Assembly: GCF_040869045.1 (NCBI RefSeq)
Contig: NC_090323.1
Span: 260,466,392-260,530,391 of the forward strand
Origin: Eurosta solidaginis
Lineage: Eukaryota; Arthropoda; Insecta; Diptera; Tephritidae
DNA: 64,000 nucleotides
Direction: 5' to 3'
Every line of letters starts with the position of its first letter. Within the stretch, counting starts at the first letter, position 1. The notes beneath the pieces were generated by a model. That model worked only from the letters and a program-made list of their open reading frames with translations. It was not told where the DNA came from and searched no databases. Both the position numbers and the translations under genes were made by a program. Of the stretch, positions 45,840 through 56,179 are shown piece by piece.

Positions 45840-46769
45840 AAGTATTTCGCTTTTAGATCCAATTGGTGTTTTGGATTGCAAACTTGAAATTTCTGATCCG
45901 TAATATTGCTCCTGAGCAAGTTTTATTAAACGGGTTGTTGTAGCTTTAATTTCATCTGAGGAAATTAAATAAGATTCATGTTGACTACAATCTTTCGTTT
46001 TAGAATGCGTTCTATGAAAAAACCTGAGTATATATGAGATAACTCTTAAAGCCCTAGGAAGATGTGAAAACCTATCGAGAATATCATTAATATTGCTTGA
46101 AATTGCGGTTGCATGTGCTTGTACGCGTTTTTCTTCAATATTCGTGTTAAAATCCAAATCTTGTGTTGGCCACTTTTCCTTCTCTTCTTGGAGCCAAGAA
46201 GGACCCTGCCACCACAGAGAATAGTTGCCTAAATCCTCGGCTAGTATTCCTCTACTGACTAAATCTGCTGGGTTTGTACCTGAATCCACATGATACCATG
46301 ATGAACTTCCAACTTTGTCGATGATTTTTGTAATTCGATGCGCAACGAAAGTTGACCATGAGCACGGAGGTTTTCGTATCCAGGCCCGCACGATTGTCGA
46401 ATATGTTCACAGGTGAATGTTTTGTTGACCTAAATCAAGGTTAGCGCAGCTAGATTCGGTTATATCCGCTAATAGTACAGCACAGCAAAGTTCCAGTCGA
46501 GGAAGTGAGATGGTTTTGACAGGAGCTACTCTTGTTTTTGCCAAAAGCAGATTCACAAATATGCCGTCGTTGGTTTCCACTTTCAAATACACGGCTGCAC
46601 CATACGCTTTCTCGGAGGCGTCGCAGAATCCGTGGATTTCGACCTTTTCTGTTGGAGAAAAGGCTACCCATCGCGGTATTCGTGTTTTGTCGATCTCCTT
46701 GTACGTATTGGTAAAATTTTTCCACCTGTCTAATGTTGAAGACGAAACGGTTTCATCCCAACCAGTACC
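45840..46769 (-). pseudogene. BEL/Pao RNase H and connection region
   Basis: 46725-46407 carries RNase H pieces in two phases (YLKVETNDGIFVNLLLAKTR, LPRLELCCAVLLAD, the latter with the conserved ELxxA block). 46391-45890 continues: WSTFVAHRITKI, HVDSGTNPADLVSRGI, WWQGPSWLQEEKEKWP, all typical of BEL/Pao between RNase H and integrase. Ends in SLQSKTPIGSKSEI at 45850, where LINE-C begins. Frameshifts at about 46740 and 46400. Confidence 0.88.
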
Positions 46770-47960
46770 CTATAACCAGATATTTTGCATGATCATTTTT
46801 GCCACGATAATTGTTGGAGCTAGCCACCCTAATGGGTCAAAGAGTTTTGCGATAGTAGATAGTATCGCTCTTTTTGTGGGCTCGGTGTTTTCTTCTATAG
46901 GGTTTGCTATGAAGTAAAACTGATCGGAATGAGCATTCCACCTAATACCGAGCGCCTTTACACTACTTGAATCTTCAAATTCTAAGAAATCTTCGCTCAG
47001 TTGATGAGCTTCGGGAATACCCTGTAATATTTTACTGGAATTTGAAGTCCATTTTCGTAATGGAAAACCAGCTGAACTTAAAACTCTGGAAACTTCATCT
47101 CTTGCTCTGATCGTAGATGCAATAGTATGCCCTCCCGAAAGAACGTCGTCGACATACATATTTTTTCGTAGGATATTTGAACCGATTGGATGAGATTTTT
47201 CGGAATCATCAGCCAGTTTAAGTAAAGTCCTTATTGCTAGATAAGGAGCACAATTGATACCAAATGTCACTGTTTTGAGCTCATACAGACTGATTTGATC
47301 ATCTGGACTTGAGCGGAAAACTATTCTTTGGTATCTTGTATGATTATGATCTACTAGGATTTGCCTATACATCTTCTCAATATCGCTATTGAAGACGTAT
47401 CTGAAAAGTCGCCAGCGAAGAATTAATGTTGGTAGATCAGCGTGAAGCACAGGACCAGGAAGAAGAACATCGTTCAGGCTGATACCATTCGAAGAGCGTG
47501 ATGAAGCATTGAAAACAACTCTAACTTTGGTAGAGATGCTTTCTTCTTTTATTACTGCATGATGTGGTAAATAGTAATTATCGACCGCATTGGCCGATTG
47601 AATTGAATCTAATTTTGGCATATGCCCCATAGTCTCGTATTCTAGTATGACTCTATTGTACTCCTTCTGTAAATCGAGATTTTTTCTAAGTCGGGTTTCA
47701 TTTTTATAGAATTGAGAGCACGCTATTCTTAATGATGGACTTAGATTTATCTCTCCTGGTAATTCTGACCTGAACGGAAGCGACACAATGTATCTTCCGT
47801 CAGAATTCCGCTGCGTTGTACGTTGATACAATTCCTCACAAAATGTATCTTCTAATGTGGAGGCTTTAGCTTTCGGCGTGTCTTCGAGCTCCCAAAATGA
47901 CCTTAGCTGCTTGTCTAAAGCCACTTCATTGTAAAAGGATACCCGGTTATGATTGGTTGG
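46770..47960 (-). pseudogene. BEL/Pao reverse transcriptase
   Basis: 384-codon frame from 47924. N-terminal FWELEDTPK, LPFRSELPG; fingers/palm: HHAVIKEESISTKVRVVFNA, SLNDVLLPGPVLHADLPTLI, FNSDIEKMYRQILV (motif A), VTFGINCAPYLAIRTL (motif B), MYVDDVLSGGHT (catalytic YVDD, about 47172-47137). Ends with LFDPLGWLAPTIIVAKMIMQ. All are diagnostic of the Pao family (RVT/Peptidase_A17 layout). It is the best-preserved domain of the element. Confidence 0.95.
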
Positions 47961-48024
47961 ACTGGCTGCATCAGCACGACCAGTCAGTATCCAACCAAAG
48001 ACAGTTTCTTGAGCTAAAAGAGTG

Positions 48025-49053
48025 CTAAGAATATTTTTTTTTGATACCGTCTAATATGATTTGCGGATAAATATCCCCGCCCAGAACAAGATCAACTGGC
48101 TCATTCACGAAGGAACGTTTATCCCCAAGCACGAGATCAGGGAATGCTTGTTGTGTTAATGCACTAACATCGCATGTTGGCAAATTACCTGTCAAATGGG
48201 GTAGAACTAGAACTAAAGCGTCAATAGAAATTAGTGGGTCAACTGGGGACCGCAACTGAATGGCGCATGCCTCTTTTACCTGCGCAGAAACTGAATTATT
48301 GATGCCCGAAACTTGAGCATGCATCTTTCGAGTTGGCAGGTTGATTCTTCGTCTGAGTCTTTCAGTGATAAAACAGCATTCAGATTTCGAATCTATGAGA
48401 GCTCCGGCCGAAAAATCTGTACCATTATAATGAATGGTGACGCGAGCTGTGCCTAGTAAAACCCCTTTACCGGTATTAATAAAATTAGATTTTACAGTAG
48501 TTTTATCTTTCTGCTTTTTTTGTTTTGCAGATTCGTTTTGAGATTGAGCTTGCTTTGAAGTGCACGGTTGCTCATCTGATAAATCTGCAGAATTATTTGC
48601 CTGTGTAGGTTTTGCCTTACTTGTCTGTAAATGCAGAGGGGTATTATGTCTTAAATGGCAGTTGCTGCAATTGTGCGCACTTGTGCATTTTGACACTGAA
48701 TGCCCCGATGACAGACAGTTTAGGCAGAAGTGATTTCTTTTTATGAAGGCAAGTCTTTCATTCGTGTTCAAATTTTTGAACTTTGAACACGCATAAATTT
48801 TGTGCTCATTGCTTTGACACATTTTACAAGTGCCTTTAGCTACACTTGCTTGGAAAGCGCCAAGTTTCTTTGGGGGATGTTCAGAGGCCTGCCTTGAGGT
48901 TTGTACCTTTTGAGGTTTTGTACTCTTTGTACCTCTTAAACCTGATACTGATTCTAACGTTTGAAAACGATTTGTCAGAAATCGGTCCATATCCGCCCAC
49001 TTGGAAGTTTCTGTCTTGCTTTCTACGGACTGTTCCCATAGCGAAAGGGTCAC
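48025..49053 (-). pseudogene. BEL/Pao gag C-terminal part and protease
   Basis: 342-codon frame. Zinc knuckle-type motifs CKMCQSNEHKIYAC, CLNCLSSGHSVSKC and CSNCHLRHNTPLH at about 48816-48650, then a Lys/Gln-rich linker and the protease domain (DUF1758 type): GALIDSKSECCFITERLRR at about 48405-48350. The active-site triplet DSG reads DSK here, likely inactivating. The C-terminal LVLGGDIYPQIILDGI is conserved. The frame ends at 48025 shortly before the RT frame. Confidence 0.9.
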
Positions 49054-49800
49054 ATAAGGAAGCTTAGTTGAACATACGTATGTAATAATTGGATCCCAAT
49101 TAGATATGTCAATATGATGACTTACTAACGAGGATATGCAATTATTTATGTCCCTTTTTAATCTTTTAATTGAATTACCTCATTCAGTTTCGACTGATTG
49201 AAGTTTGACAAGAATCTTTAATTGGGTGTTGACTAATATTCTCTTATTTTCATACCTGTCTCACAAATTTTTCCAAGCTATATCAAAACCATCATTCGTC
49301 AATTCGCATTTCTTAACGATTTCTCTGGCTTCACCTTGGGTTTTTTGTATACGATAGTATAATTTTTGTACTGGCGACAGGCTTTTATTTAGAATATAAA
49401 TGGCCGTGAAAATGTCACGAAAAGTTGGCCATGACAAATAATCACCTTTGAATATATCAGTATCACAAGGTGCTAAATGCAAATTGCGTGGCGTGAAGGC
49501 AGCATCGTTTTCCTTCTCTGCCTTCTCAAATTTTTCCGCCAGGTCATTAATTTTTGTCATGCTCCGCACAAAAACGGTATAGCATGATTTATTTTTCTTT
49601 CTAATTGCCGTGACATTCTTCTCAGATATATTTTCGGATTGTAATAACGCATCAAAAGCTTCTTTAGCTTTTTCCCACATCAATTTCAACTCCTGCTGCT
49701 GAATTTTCAGCGAATTTTTGGAGTTTTCGCTAGTGGCTATGCTTAAAAATTCGATGTCGAACTCAATAATTGTGTCAACTAAGCGGTTATATGCTTCCAT
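49054..49800 (-). pseudogene. gag: BEL/Pao gag N-terminal part
   Basis: Met at 49800; 179 codons to 49261 with a coiled-coil-like N-terminus and the DUF1759 block LHLAPCDTDIFKGDYLSWPT, FRDIFTAIY, GEAREIVKKCELTNDGF. The gag then continues through 49260-49054 (KILVKLQS, RLKRDINNCI, ISNWDPIITYV) with stops and a frameshift before joining the frame at 49053. Gag forms the particle. Confidence 0.9.
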
Positions 49801-50902
49801 ATTGAAAATTAAAAAAATCGAAACAATTGATTTTTCAAAAAAAAATTACGTACACAGAGACAGAATCTGTGGAATTACCCAGTTCGCTAATATAAAAATT
49901 AGGCAACGCTTCCCACCAACAAAAGGACCCCAATAAATTGAATAACTTCCAAAAAATTGAGTGTAAATTTCTAATGTAAAATATTTATTTTGAAACAAAC
50001 TCAAATTTAATAATTTTCAGAGTAAAAAACCAGTGGACTGTATATACGTATAAATATACGTGTTAAGAAAAATTATTGCTCGCCAACCAACTATATTTAT
50101 GTACGTGTGCGTGTATATATGTATGTATGTAGCACAGTATTTATTTAAATCAAACGCAAGTGAAAAACCTGAGCAAAGTTGGAGAAAAATTGTTCCGTCC
50201 ACTAAATAAATGCTCAAATTAAATTGTTTTGTTTTAAAAAGTGAATTGAATGAAAAACCGAGTGACTTTTGTGAAATTAATTTTTCTTAAATTCAACTGT
50301 GATGAACCAAACCCAAAAGTGAGGTTAATTACACAGTGCAGTGTTGTTGTTGTGGGCTGTTAATAACAGAGCAGTGCAAGTCATATAAATGTATATTGAA
50401 TTAATTTATTTTTGAAAAATTACTTGCACTTTTCTATTAAATTATTCCCAAACACTGTTTGTACAAATAATTGTGTGCAATAAAGCAACAGCGAAGACCC
50501 TTAAGCCGTGTCAAATATTATTTACCGTCGGCGGCAAGCAATACTTGATGGACAAATGGGCTATTTGTACAAAACAAACTTTGTATTTAATTTTTTTACA
50601 ATATCTCTCGCGCACTTTTCACTTTCACTAATTTTATTTGAATGTGTACCACTTAAATATACCACGTACCTTTTAATATTTGTAGATGTCGTTTTTCATG
50701 CAGTGGATCCAATAATATATAAACAAATGGATTGTTAGTTCCTGTGTTGTTTAAGTTGATATTGCTGCTGCTATTGACATGCACCTAAATATTTAAAACA
50801 CTGTGTTGGTTCGCAAAATGGTCGCTTTAATAATATTTAAACACTGTATGCTTGTTGATGCCAAAGTGGTCGCTGTGATGAAAAAACGGATTGAATGACC
50901 AA
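49801..50902. other. BEL/Pao 5' leader, non-coding
   Basis: 1.1 kb between the gag start and the 5' LTR. AT-rich with gtatgtatgtat runs; frames up to 76 codons lack known domains. Long leaders occur in BEL elements, but an unrecognised small insert cannot be excluded. Confidence 0.6.
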
Positions 50903-51290
50903 TGTCTTGGCCGGGCCACAGCTCAGGGATGGTGCCGGTCAAGATATAGTGTAGAAAAGAACAAGAAAAGTTGGTATTAGTATTAATAATCACAAATAGT
51001 CTTTATTGAAGATAAAGATTAAACACAAAACTTTATATATATATATATTTGCAGGTTACCTTTTGGCTGAAGCTGGAAACTGCGGCGGGATACGTCCTTT
51101 CTCCTTGATGTGTGAAAACAAGTGAAGTAAAAAATGTATTCAATACCGCTTGCCAGTCAAACTGTTTATTTATTCCAGCGATGTTCATTTGTATGGTTAA
51201 CATAAACAGTTGGACTGGCACTGTTAACAATATAAGAAAAAGTGCGAGGGCGACCTTTTATGTTTTGAGTTTGGGCTGTTGGCCTAAACA
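50903..51290 (-). repeat. BEL/Pao 5' LTR
   Basis: 388 bp; the 5' LTR because the genes run on the minus strand away from it. Next to its inner edge the minus strand reads ttggtcattcaatccg, the position of the primer-binding site; I cannot assign the tRNA. Confidence 0.92.
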
Positions 51291-52270
51291 ATTACCTTCT
51301 TTTAAAAGTGGGCGGTGCCACTCCTATTGTCCAAAATTTTACTAATTTTCTATTCTGCGTCATAAGGTCACCACATCTACCAAGTTTCATCGCTTTATCC
51401 GTCTTTGGTAATGAATTATCGCACTTTTCCGGTTTTTCGAAATTTTCGATATCGAAAATGTGGGCGTGGTTATAGTCCTGCTATAACCATTCAGCCATCA
51501 CAGCGGTTTTTTGTTTGTCTTCATTAATCCTACTTCTATTCTGGTTCGTGCCAATTGATATTCACAACATTGCGACATCTGTTGCAGAATGGATGTGAAA
51601 ACTGGACTTGTTTGATGGCAATGCTGCCATAGTGTCATATTTTATTGATCAATTGGCACGAACCAGAATAGAAGTAGGATTAATGAAGACAAACAAAAAA
51701 CCGCTGTGATGGCTGAATGGTTATAGCAGTGGCGCCTAAACGTTGCCGATGAAGGAATTTAGCAGTTCCCGAAATGGATCTATACAACGAGCTTTGGCAG
51801 TTGTCTAAATTTTTTCTTTCTTCTATTCTAATTTAAAAATTTTTTCAATTAAGAAAAAATTTATCATGACAATAATAATGATAAAAAATTATTGTTAGGC
51901 CTTGAGCTCGATTCGAACCCGAGATCTTAAATAAATATTGTATAAATACATTCTAGGGGTGCCCGGGTCCACGTTTTGGCCTATATCTCGAGACCATAGT
52001 CACCAATAGGTATGAAAACTACCCTGTACTAAAGAACTCATCAACAGCTTTCATTTGATACCCAAATTGTACAAACACTTCCTGGAGTTACCCGGGTCCA
52101 TGTTTTGGCCTATATCTCGAGACCCTTAGTCACGGTATCAAAGTACTCATTATGCGAACCTTCCCCGTGGAAAAATACATATATATACCAATTTTCATAG
52201 TAATCGGTCCAGTAGTTTTTAAGTTTATCGATGATATACATACAAACATTCATTTTTATATATATAGATT
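51291..52270 (+). repeat. TRE130 copy c, right part
   Basis: 51291-51477 matches the distal part of TRE130 (gtgggcggtgcc, ccaagtttcatcgctt, tatcgaaaatgtgggcgtgg). It is broken by the long inverted repeat at 51478-51729. 51940-52140 holds two diverged relatives of the 130-bp unit (acattctaggggtgcccggg, ttttggcctatatctcgag). 51900-51930 (gcctt..gattcgaacccgag) resembles a tRNA T-arm on the minus strand. Confidence 0.65.
51478..51729. repeat. Perfect 82-bp inverted repeat with 88-bp loop
   Basis: The arms 51478-51559 and 51648-51729 are exact reverse complements over 82 bp (outer end ctgctataaccattcagcc, inner end gtgccaattgat). The loop contains no ORF. This could be a foldback or MITE-type element, or an inverted duplication; no clear target duplication is seen (agtc / tggc). 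The outer end beside tggcgcc has a tRNA A-box-like look (ggctgaatggttatagcagt). Confidence 0.9.
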
Positions 52271-52442
52271 TAATAATGTTTTTAGATAGCTCCTCAAATA
52301 ACCAAAAGTAAGGTCAAAATCGGTTATACATTGTCTTATTGCACCGAATCCGATATATTAAAGGCTGGAGTGTTTCAACGCTAGTGTTCATAAGTAAAAT
52401 TCAAATATAATCAAATTAAAATAATCAAATTAATATAAAAAC

Positions 52443-52480
52443 TATCAGCCCGTGTGCGACGTTGTTCGCAAAACGGATGT
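52443..52480 (-). other. Putative Helitron-2 3' terminus
   Basis: The minus strand reads gcgaacaacgtcgcacacgg then ctgatag and t. The stem gcga/tcgc matches the position and part of the sequence of the Helitron-1 hairpin (cgaacgatgtcg). The terminal CTAG appears as ATAG, so the end is mutated or misplaced by a few bases. Confidence 0.5.
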
Positions 52481-52500
52481 TTATTGTTGTACAAAATAAT

Positions 52501-52881
52501 AGGGGGACTCATGAAAGCATATAAACTTATAAGGTGTAAAATTATATCCATTTACACACGCGGTTGTATGAACGCACCTAGTAATACTCTTGATAAACTT
52601 GATTGTTTATCAGCTGTATTATTGCCAAACAAAATTTTTTTGATTGTTATACAAATTAAAAAATGCCAAGATTAAGTGAAAAATCAAAACTAAAACGCCT
52701 TTACTTGCTGATGTTGGAGATTTCTGATGAAAATGCGTTTAAACAATGAAATGTGCGCGTAAATTTATACAAATTGTGTAAATGATTTTTCATACAAAAT
52801 TTGACAGCTCGTTTACGCACTAGATAAATTTATCCATTTACACATTTTATAAGGCATTTATATGGTTACATGAGTCCCCCT
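52501..52881. mobile_element. 380-bp MITE with ggggactcatg TIRs
   Basis: Left end agggggactcatg at 52501, right end catgagtccccct at 52881; subterminal blocks (atccatttacaca, ttataag) are also inverted. Flanks read taata on both sides when the terminal A/T is left out (or aat if included). The short frame 52454-52675 is not a gene. Superfamily uncertain; PIF/Harbinger-like ends are possible. Confidence 0.75.
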
Positions 52882-52913
52882 AATAACAAATTATACGTGA
52901 GATATGTTATTGA

Positions 52914-53347
52914 AGTTATGTCACCTGTAATCCCAATACTAACTAATGGCGCACCCTTTACTCACGTTGCCAGGCATGTGATCATATTGTTCCACTTACT
53001 AACTTCGCTGACGCAGCACACGCGCAACCAACGATCAGGTCAGGTATCGAAATTATTGAAAACATGGGAAATGCAATATAAGCAATTCCTGTCTACACGC
53101 GCAAGCGTTCGACTTGCGAAATATGGGAACTGCAACCGCAGCATAAATAGTTAGCAGTAATAGGTTAGCTAATAAGTTAATTTGGATGTTTAGTACAGTT
53201 AATTTTGGGACGTGCAAGTGGCACGTAATAAATTGTGATTAATTTAAATTTAAGTTGTTCGTGTTTTACTCTTAAATCAGTATCGGCGAACAGTGGGTTC
53301 GCCGCACCTTTAATTTTTTATATCTCTCAGGACACGAGAGATTAACT
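52914..53347 (+). repeat. Errantivirus 5' LTR
   Basis: 434 bp; by eye only about six substitutions separate it from the 3' LTR (for example gacgcagc/gaagcagc, cttgcgaa/cttgccaa, gtgttt/gtattt), near 1.4 percent. Contains aataaa-type signals near 53230. Confidence 0.95.
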
Positions 53348-53362
53348 GGCGCCCGAGCAGTG
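53347..53362 (+). other. Errantivirus primer-binding site
   Basis: tggcgcccgagcag directly at the LTR end, sharing its first T. The TGGCGCCC start is the tRNA-Lys complement used by gypsy-type errantiviruses. Confidence 0.8.
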
Positions 53363-53419
53363 CGGTGCAGGGTTCGCGTTCCAAGTGAAATTGTTTTTAG
53401 TTAATAGTATCAAAGGATA

Positions 53420-53690
53420 AAAAACTCGTGTAGTGAAGATAAGAACCAAAAAATTATTTTATTAAAAAAAAGATTCAAGAATAAAAAAAAACCCTTGCAG
53501 TGAAGATAAGAAACAAAGAATTTTTTTTATTCAAGAAAACAAAAAAGATAGAAGAATCAAGTAAAAAACCCTTGCATTGAAGATACGAAACAAAGAAATT
53601 TTTTTTTTATTCAAGAAACCAAAACATATACAAGAATCAACTAAAAATCCTTACAGTGAAAATAAGAACAAGAAAACAAAAAGGAGACAA
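53420..53690 (+). repeat. Tandem repeats in the errantivirus 5' leader
   Basis: Four copies of a 67-79-bp unit with the core gtgaagataagaa (53433, 53500, 53577 as ttgaagatacgaa, 53656) followed by A-rich sequence and ttcaagaa. Leader repeats that bind host proteins are known in gypsy; whether these do is unknown. Confidence 0.75.
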
Positions 53691-53776
53691 GCATCAGCAA
53701 AACTTACCGAGCCCAAATGAAGTGGTGGTTGTAAGTAACAAATCGTAAGCCTCATTGTATATCTTTTCATTCCAGC

Positions 53777-54480
53777 ATGAATCCAGAAAAGATGAAAAAC
53801 TCCTTAACGGAAATGAATGACGCCGTTAACGCCATTCTCGCCCAACTTAGAAGGTTCGAAGAGCATTAGATGTGTTCATTAGAGGCCTAAATGGTGACCT
53901 CCCCACTCGGCTACTAGTGCAAAACCCAAATCGTCGCCCGAGGCCTACTCGGCATGCCTTACGTTCATGAACTTCAACCGCAGGAACGCCATATATCGCC
54001 AGCCCCGCCCAAATAGGTATTTCAATAACAACTCCCAATCGATAGCCCCTCGGTATTATGTAAACCCAAATATAATGACGCCGGTCAGGTTAGGGCAGCT
54101 CCAAATCAACCAGGAGCATTTACAAATTTCTCAGGTATACACCAAGGCCGGGCAGGACCAAACTGCAACTACCCGAACTCCGGTCAAACGAGAAATAGCA
54201 ATCAGACTACGCAAAATTGGCGTAGCAACTCTACCCCTTCAGGATTTATTAGAACAAACCCTAATCCTTCCCGCCAAACCAGAATATCTAAAATACCGGC
54301 CAAATACAGGACTTTAACAATTTAAAAAGGGGCACACGTTCGGAAAGGTTTTTATTCCAATCAGGCAGGGGGCCAAGCAAACAATAGAAGTTGTTTCCCT
54401 TAATACCAGTGGATGAGGAAGCAGGAGAAGACACTACGATCGAACACGGTCAGGAGCAAGGCGATGGCGATCAACTAAAT
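53777..54480 (+). pseudogene. gag: Errantivirus gag, broken and partly deleted
   Basis: Start codon at 53777 (MNPEKMKNSLTEMNDAV); this frame stops at 53868. The conserved gag block VFIRGLNGDLPTRLL appears at about 53874 in another frame immediately after an internal deletion, followed by the Pro/Asn-rich C-terminal part (53967-54317, FNRRNAIYRQPRPNRYFNN) and a tail with ASCLVYH near 54510. Most of the capsid region is missing. Gag would form the particle core. Confidence 0.75.
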
Positions 54481-54497
54481 TTTACGGCAGGGGCCTC

Positions 54498-54645
54498 GTG
54501 TCTGGTGTACCATACTTAGACTATGCCACTCCACATCAGGGAACTCTAGAATTCTTGGTATACATGGGGGATAACAAGAATTACATTAGCGAACGAGTTG
54601 CACAAAATTCCACAGCGGTGGAAAAACCATTCACAATCATTTCGG

Positions 54646-54682
<37 letters not shown>

Positions 54683-55080
54683 ATATTAAAATACATAGAA
54701 AAGTTCGTGGACATTTTTTAACGTTTGTGGGAAAGGACATCCCCACTACATTCTTTAACCTTCCGGGCTAAAGTCCTTTGATGGAATCCTTGGAGACGAT
54801 ACGCTGACAGAAGTCAGAGCAGTTCTTGAGGGGGAATTGAACATATTGATATTAAAACCAGACACAGTAATATCTCTAAAGCGCAAAACGGCACATGTTA
54901 ATAGTATCTACACGGACCTCCCTATCGATCCTAACATTTCAGAGCCTACAAAAGAGAAAATCCGTAGAATCCTTAGCAAGCACGAAGAGATGTTTGGCCA
55001 AGTTGATAGGAGCATAAAAGGGCTCACCGCAATGCCACTGAAAATAGCAGATTTTAGAGCGGTATTATTTCCCGAGAATG
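54498..55080 (+). pseudogene. Errantivirus protease and start of pol, broken
   Basis: 54498-54645 corresponds to the retropepsin, with LEFLVYMGDNKNYIS where the family has an Asp in the active-site triplet; here Tyr-Met-Gly, so it is catalytically dead. A run of 35 G (54647-54681) follows in the reading. 54770-55075 is the pre-RT part of pol (SFDGILGDDTLTEVRAV, KEKIRRILSKHEEMFGQVD). The sequence then jumps to integrase at about 55075, so RT and RNase H are deleted. Confidence 0.75.
54647..54681. repeat. Homopolymer of 35 G
   Basis: Uninterrupted G run in the damaged protease region. Long G runs are rare in fly DNA; an assembly or read artefact is possible. Confidence 0.95.
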
Positions 55081-55904
55081 CGTGCTCAAATTAGGAAATA
55101 TGTACTGGCTTGTGAAACATGCAAGTTTAGTAAGTACGATAGACACCCTTATAAACCAGAGTTACAGGCTACATCAATCCCATCACAACCTTGCGAGATC
55201 CTTCACCTAGATATTTTTGAAACAAACAATTTTTAATTTTTATTGACAAATTTTTAAAATTCGCAAAGCTTTTTCACGGTAGGAACAAAGGAACTCTGCA
55301 CCTTAAACACAAAATTGTGAAGCTTCTCCACTATTTTACAACTCCAAAAATTTTAGTCACTGATAATGAACGGGGATTGATTAACCCAATAATACAGAAC
55401 TTATTAGAATCATTGGGAATTCAGCTTTACCGCACTTCATCTCAGAGAAGTGAGGTAAATGGCCAAATTGAGAGTTTCCACTCCACGTTACTAGAAATTT
55501 ATAGATGCCTGAAGGCGGAAAACTCTGATCTCAGGACTAAAGGACTCGTTAATATAGCAGTAGATCGCTATAATAATTCAGTTCACTCTGTAACGAACAG
55601 GAAACCTTCGGATATATTTTTTATTCGCTCAGAAGCTTCTAACTATCAGGAACTCCTTGACAAAAGCAGGAAAATTAATAGATACATAAAAACACTATTA
55701 AAATAGAAACAGATGGCTAAGGTTGAGAGACATAATAGGAGAAGGACCATGCAAAAGCGTTATAACAAAAATGATGTTATATACGTTAAGGATAAGCAAA
55801 TAAAGGGGAAACAAAAACAAATTTATATAAAGGAAATAGTTGCCAAGGAGAACGAAGTTTCTGTAACCACACTTAGTGGGATAAAAATTATAAAGCACAT
55901 ATAA
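55075..55904 (+). pseudogene. Errantivirus integrase, broken
   Basis: Frame 1 (55075-55240): MRAQIRKYVLACETCKFSKY (second half of the HHCC zinc site) and EILHLDIF with the first catalytic Asp. After frame changes near 55235, 55317-55706 reads KILVTDNERGL (second Asp) and SSQRSEVNGQIESFHSTLLE (Glu), then DRYNNSVHSVTNRKPSDIFF. 55713-55904 has the C-terminal domain (YNKNDVIYVKDKQIKGKQ). The triad is still recognisable but split by a stop and frameshifts. Confidence 0.85.
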
Positions 55905-56179
55905 AAAATGTAAAAAGAAGGGGACAAAATACCCCCACATAATAAAACAAACAAATATACAAAAAACCTGAAAAGAAATTATAAAAGATCTGCCACCAAG
56001 AGGGAGTTTATCTAACAAGAGCGGGCGTGTAAGTGGGACAAATCATGCCTTAGTAGGCTCGTAGTGCCATCGAATTTGACAAATGGCTACACTACTTCCA
56101 AACGGGATTCTGGCGATCTCCCCATAGCTGGTTCGAGAAATGTTAACACCTCTGGTCCAGGAGAAAAGAGGAAAATTTG

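Larger units (their letters stand above)
36405..51290 (-). mobile_element. BEL/Pao LTR retrotransposon with nested inserts
   Basis: LTRs at 36405-36773 and 50903-51290 in direct orientation, both TGT...ACA, flanked by the 5-bp duplication attac (36400-36404, 51291-51295). Minus-strand gene order is gag, protease, RT, RNase H, integrase, as in BEL/Pao. Inserts: LINE-C (about 42752-45838) inside pol and TRE130 copy b (38266-40702) in the 3' region. Subtracting them leaves about 9.4 kb. Pol and gag carry frameshifts and stops, so it is not autonomous. Confidence 0.92.

Noticed and set aside
54498..54689. Frame ending in a poly-glycine stretch
   Set aside because: The glycines come from a G homopolymer; the upstream part is the damaged errantivirus protease.
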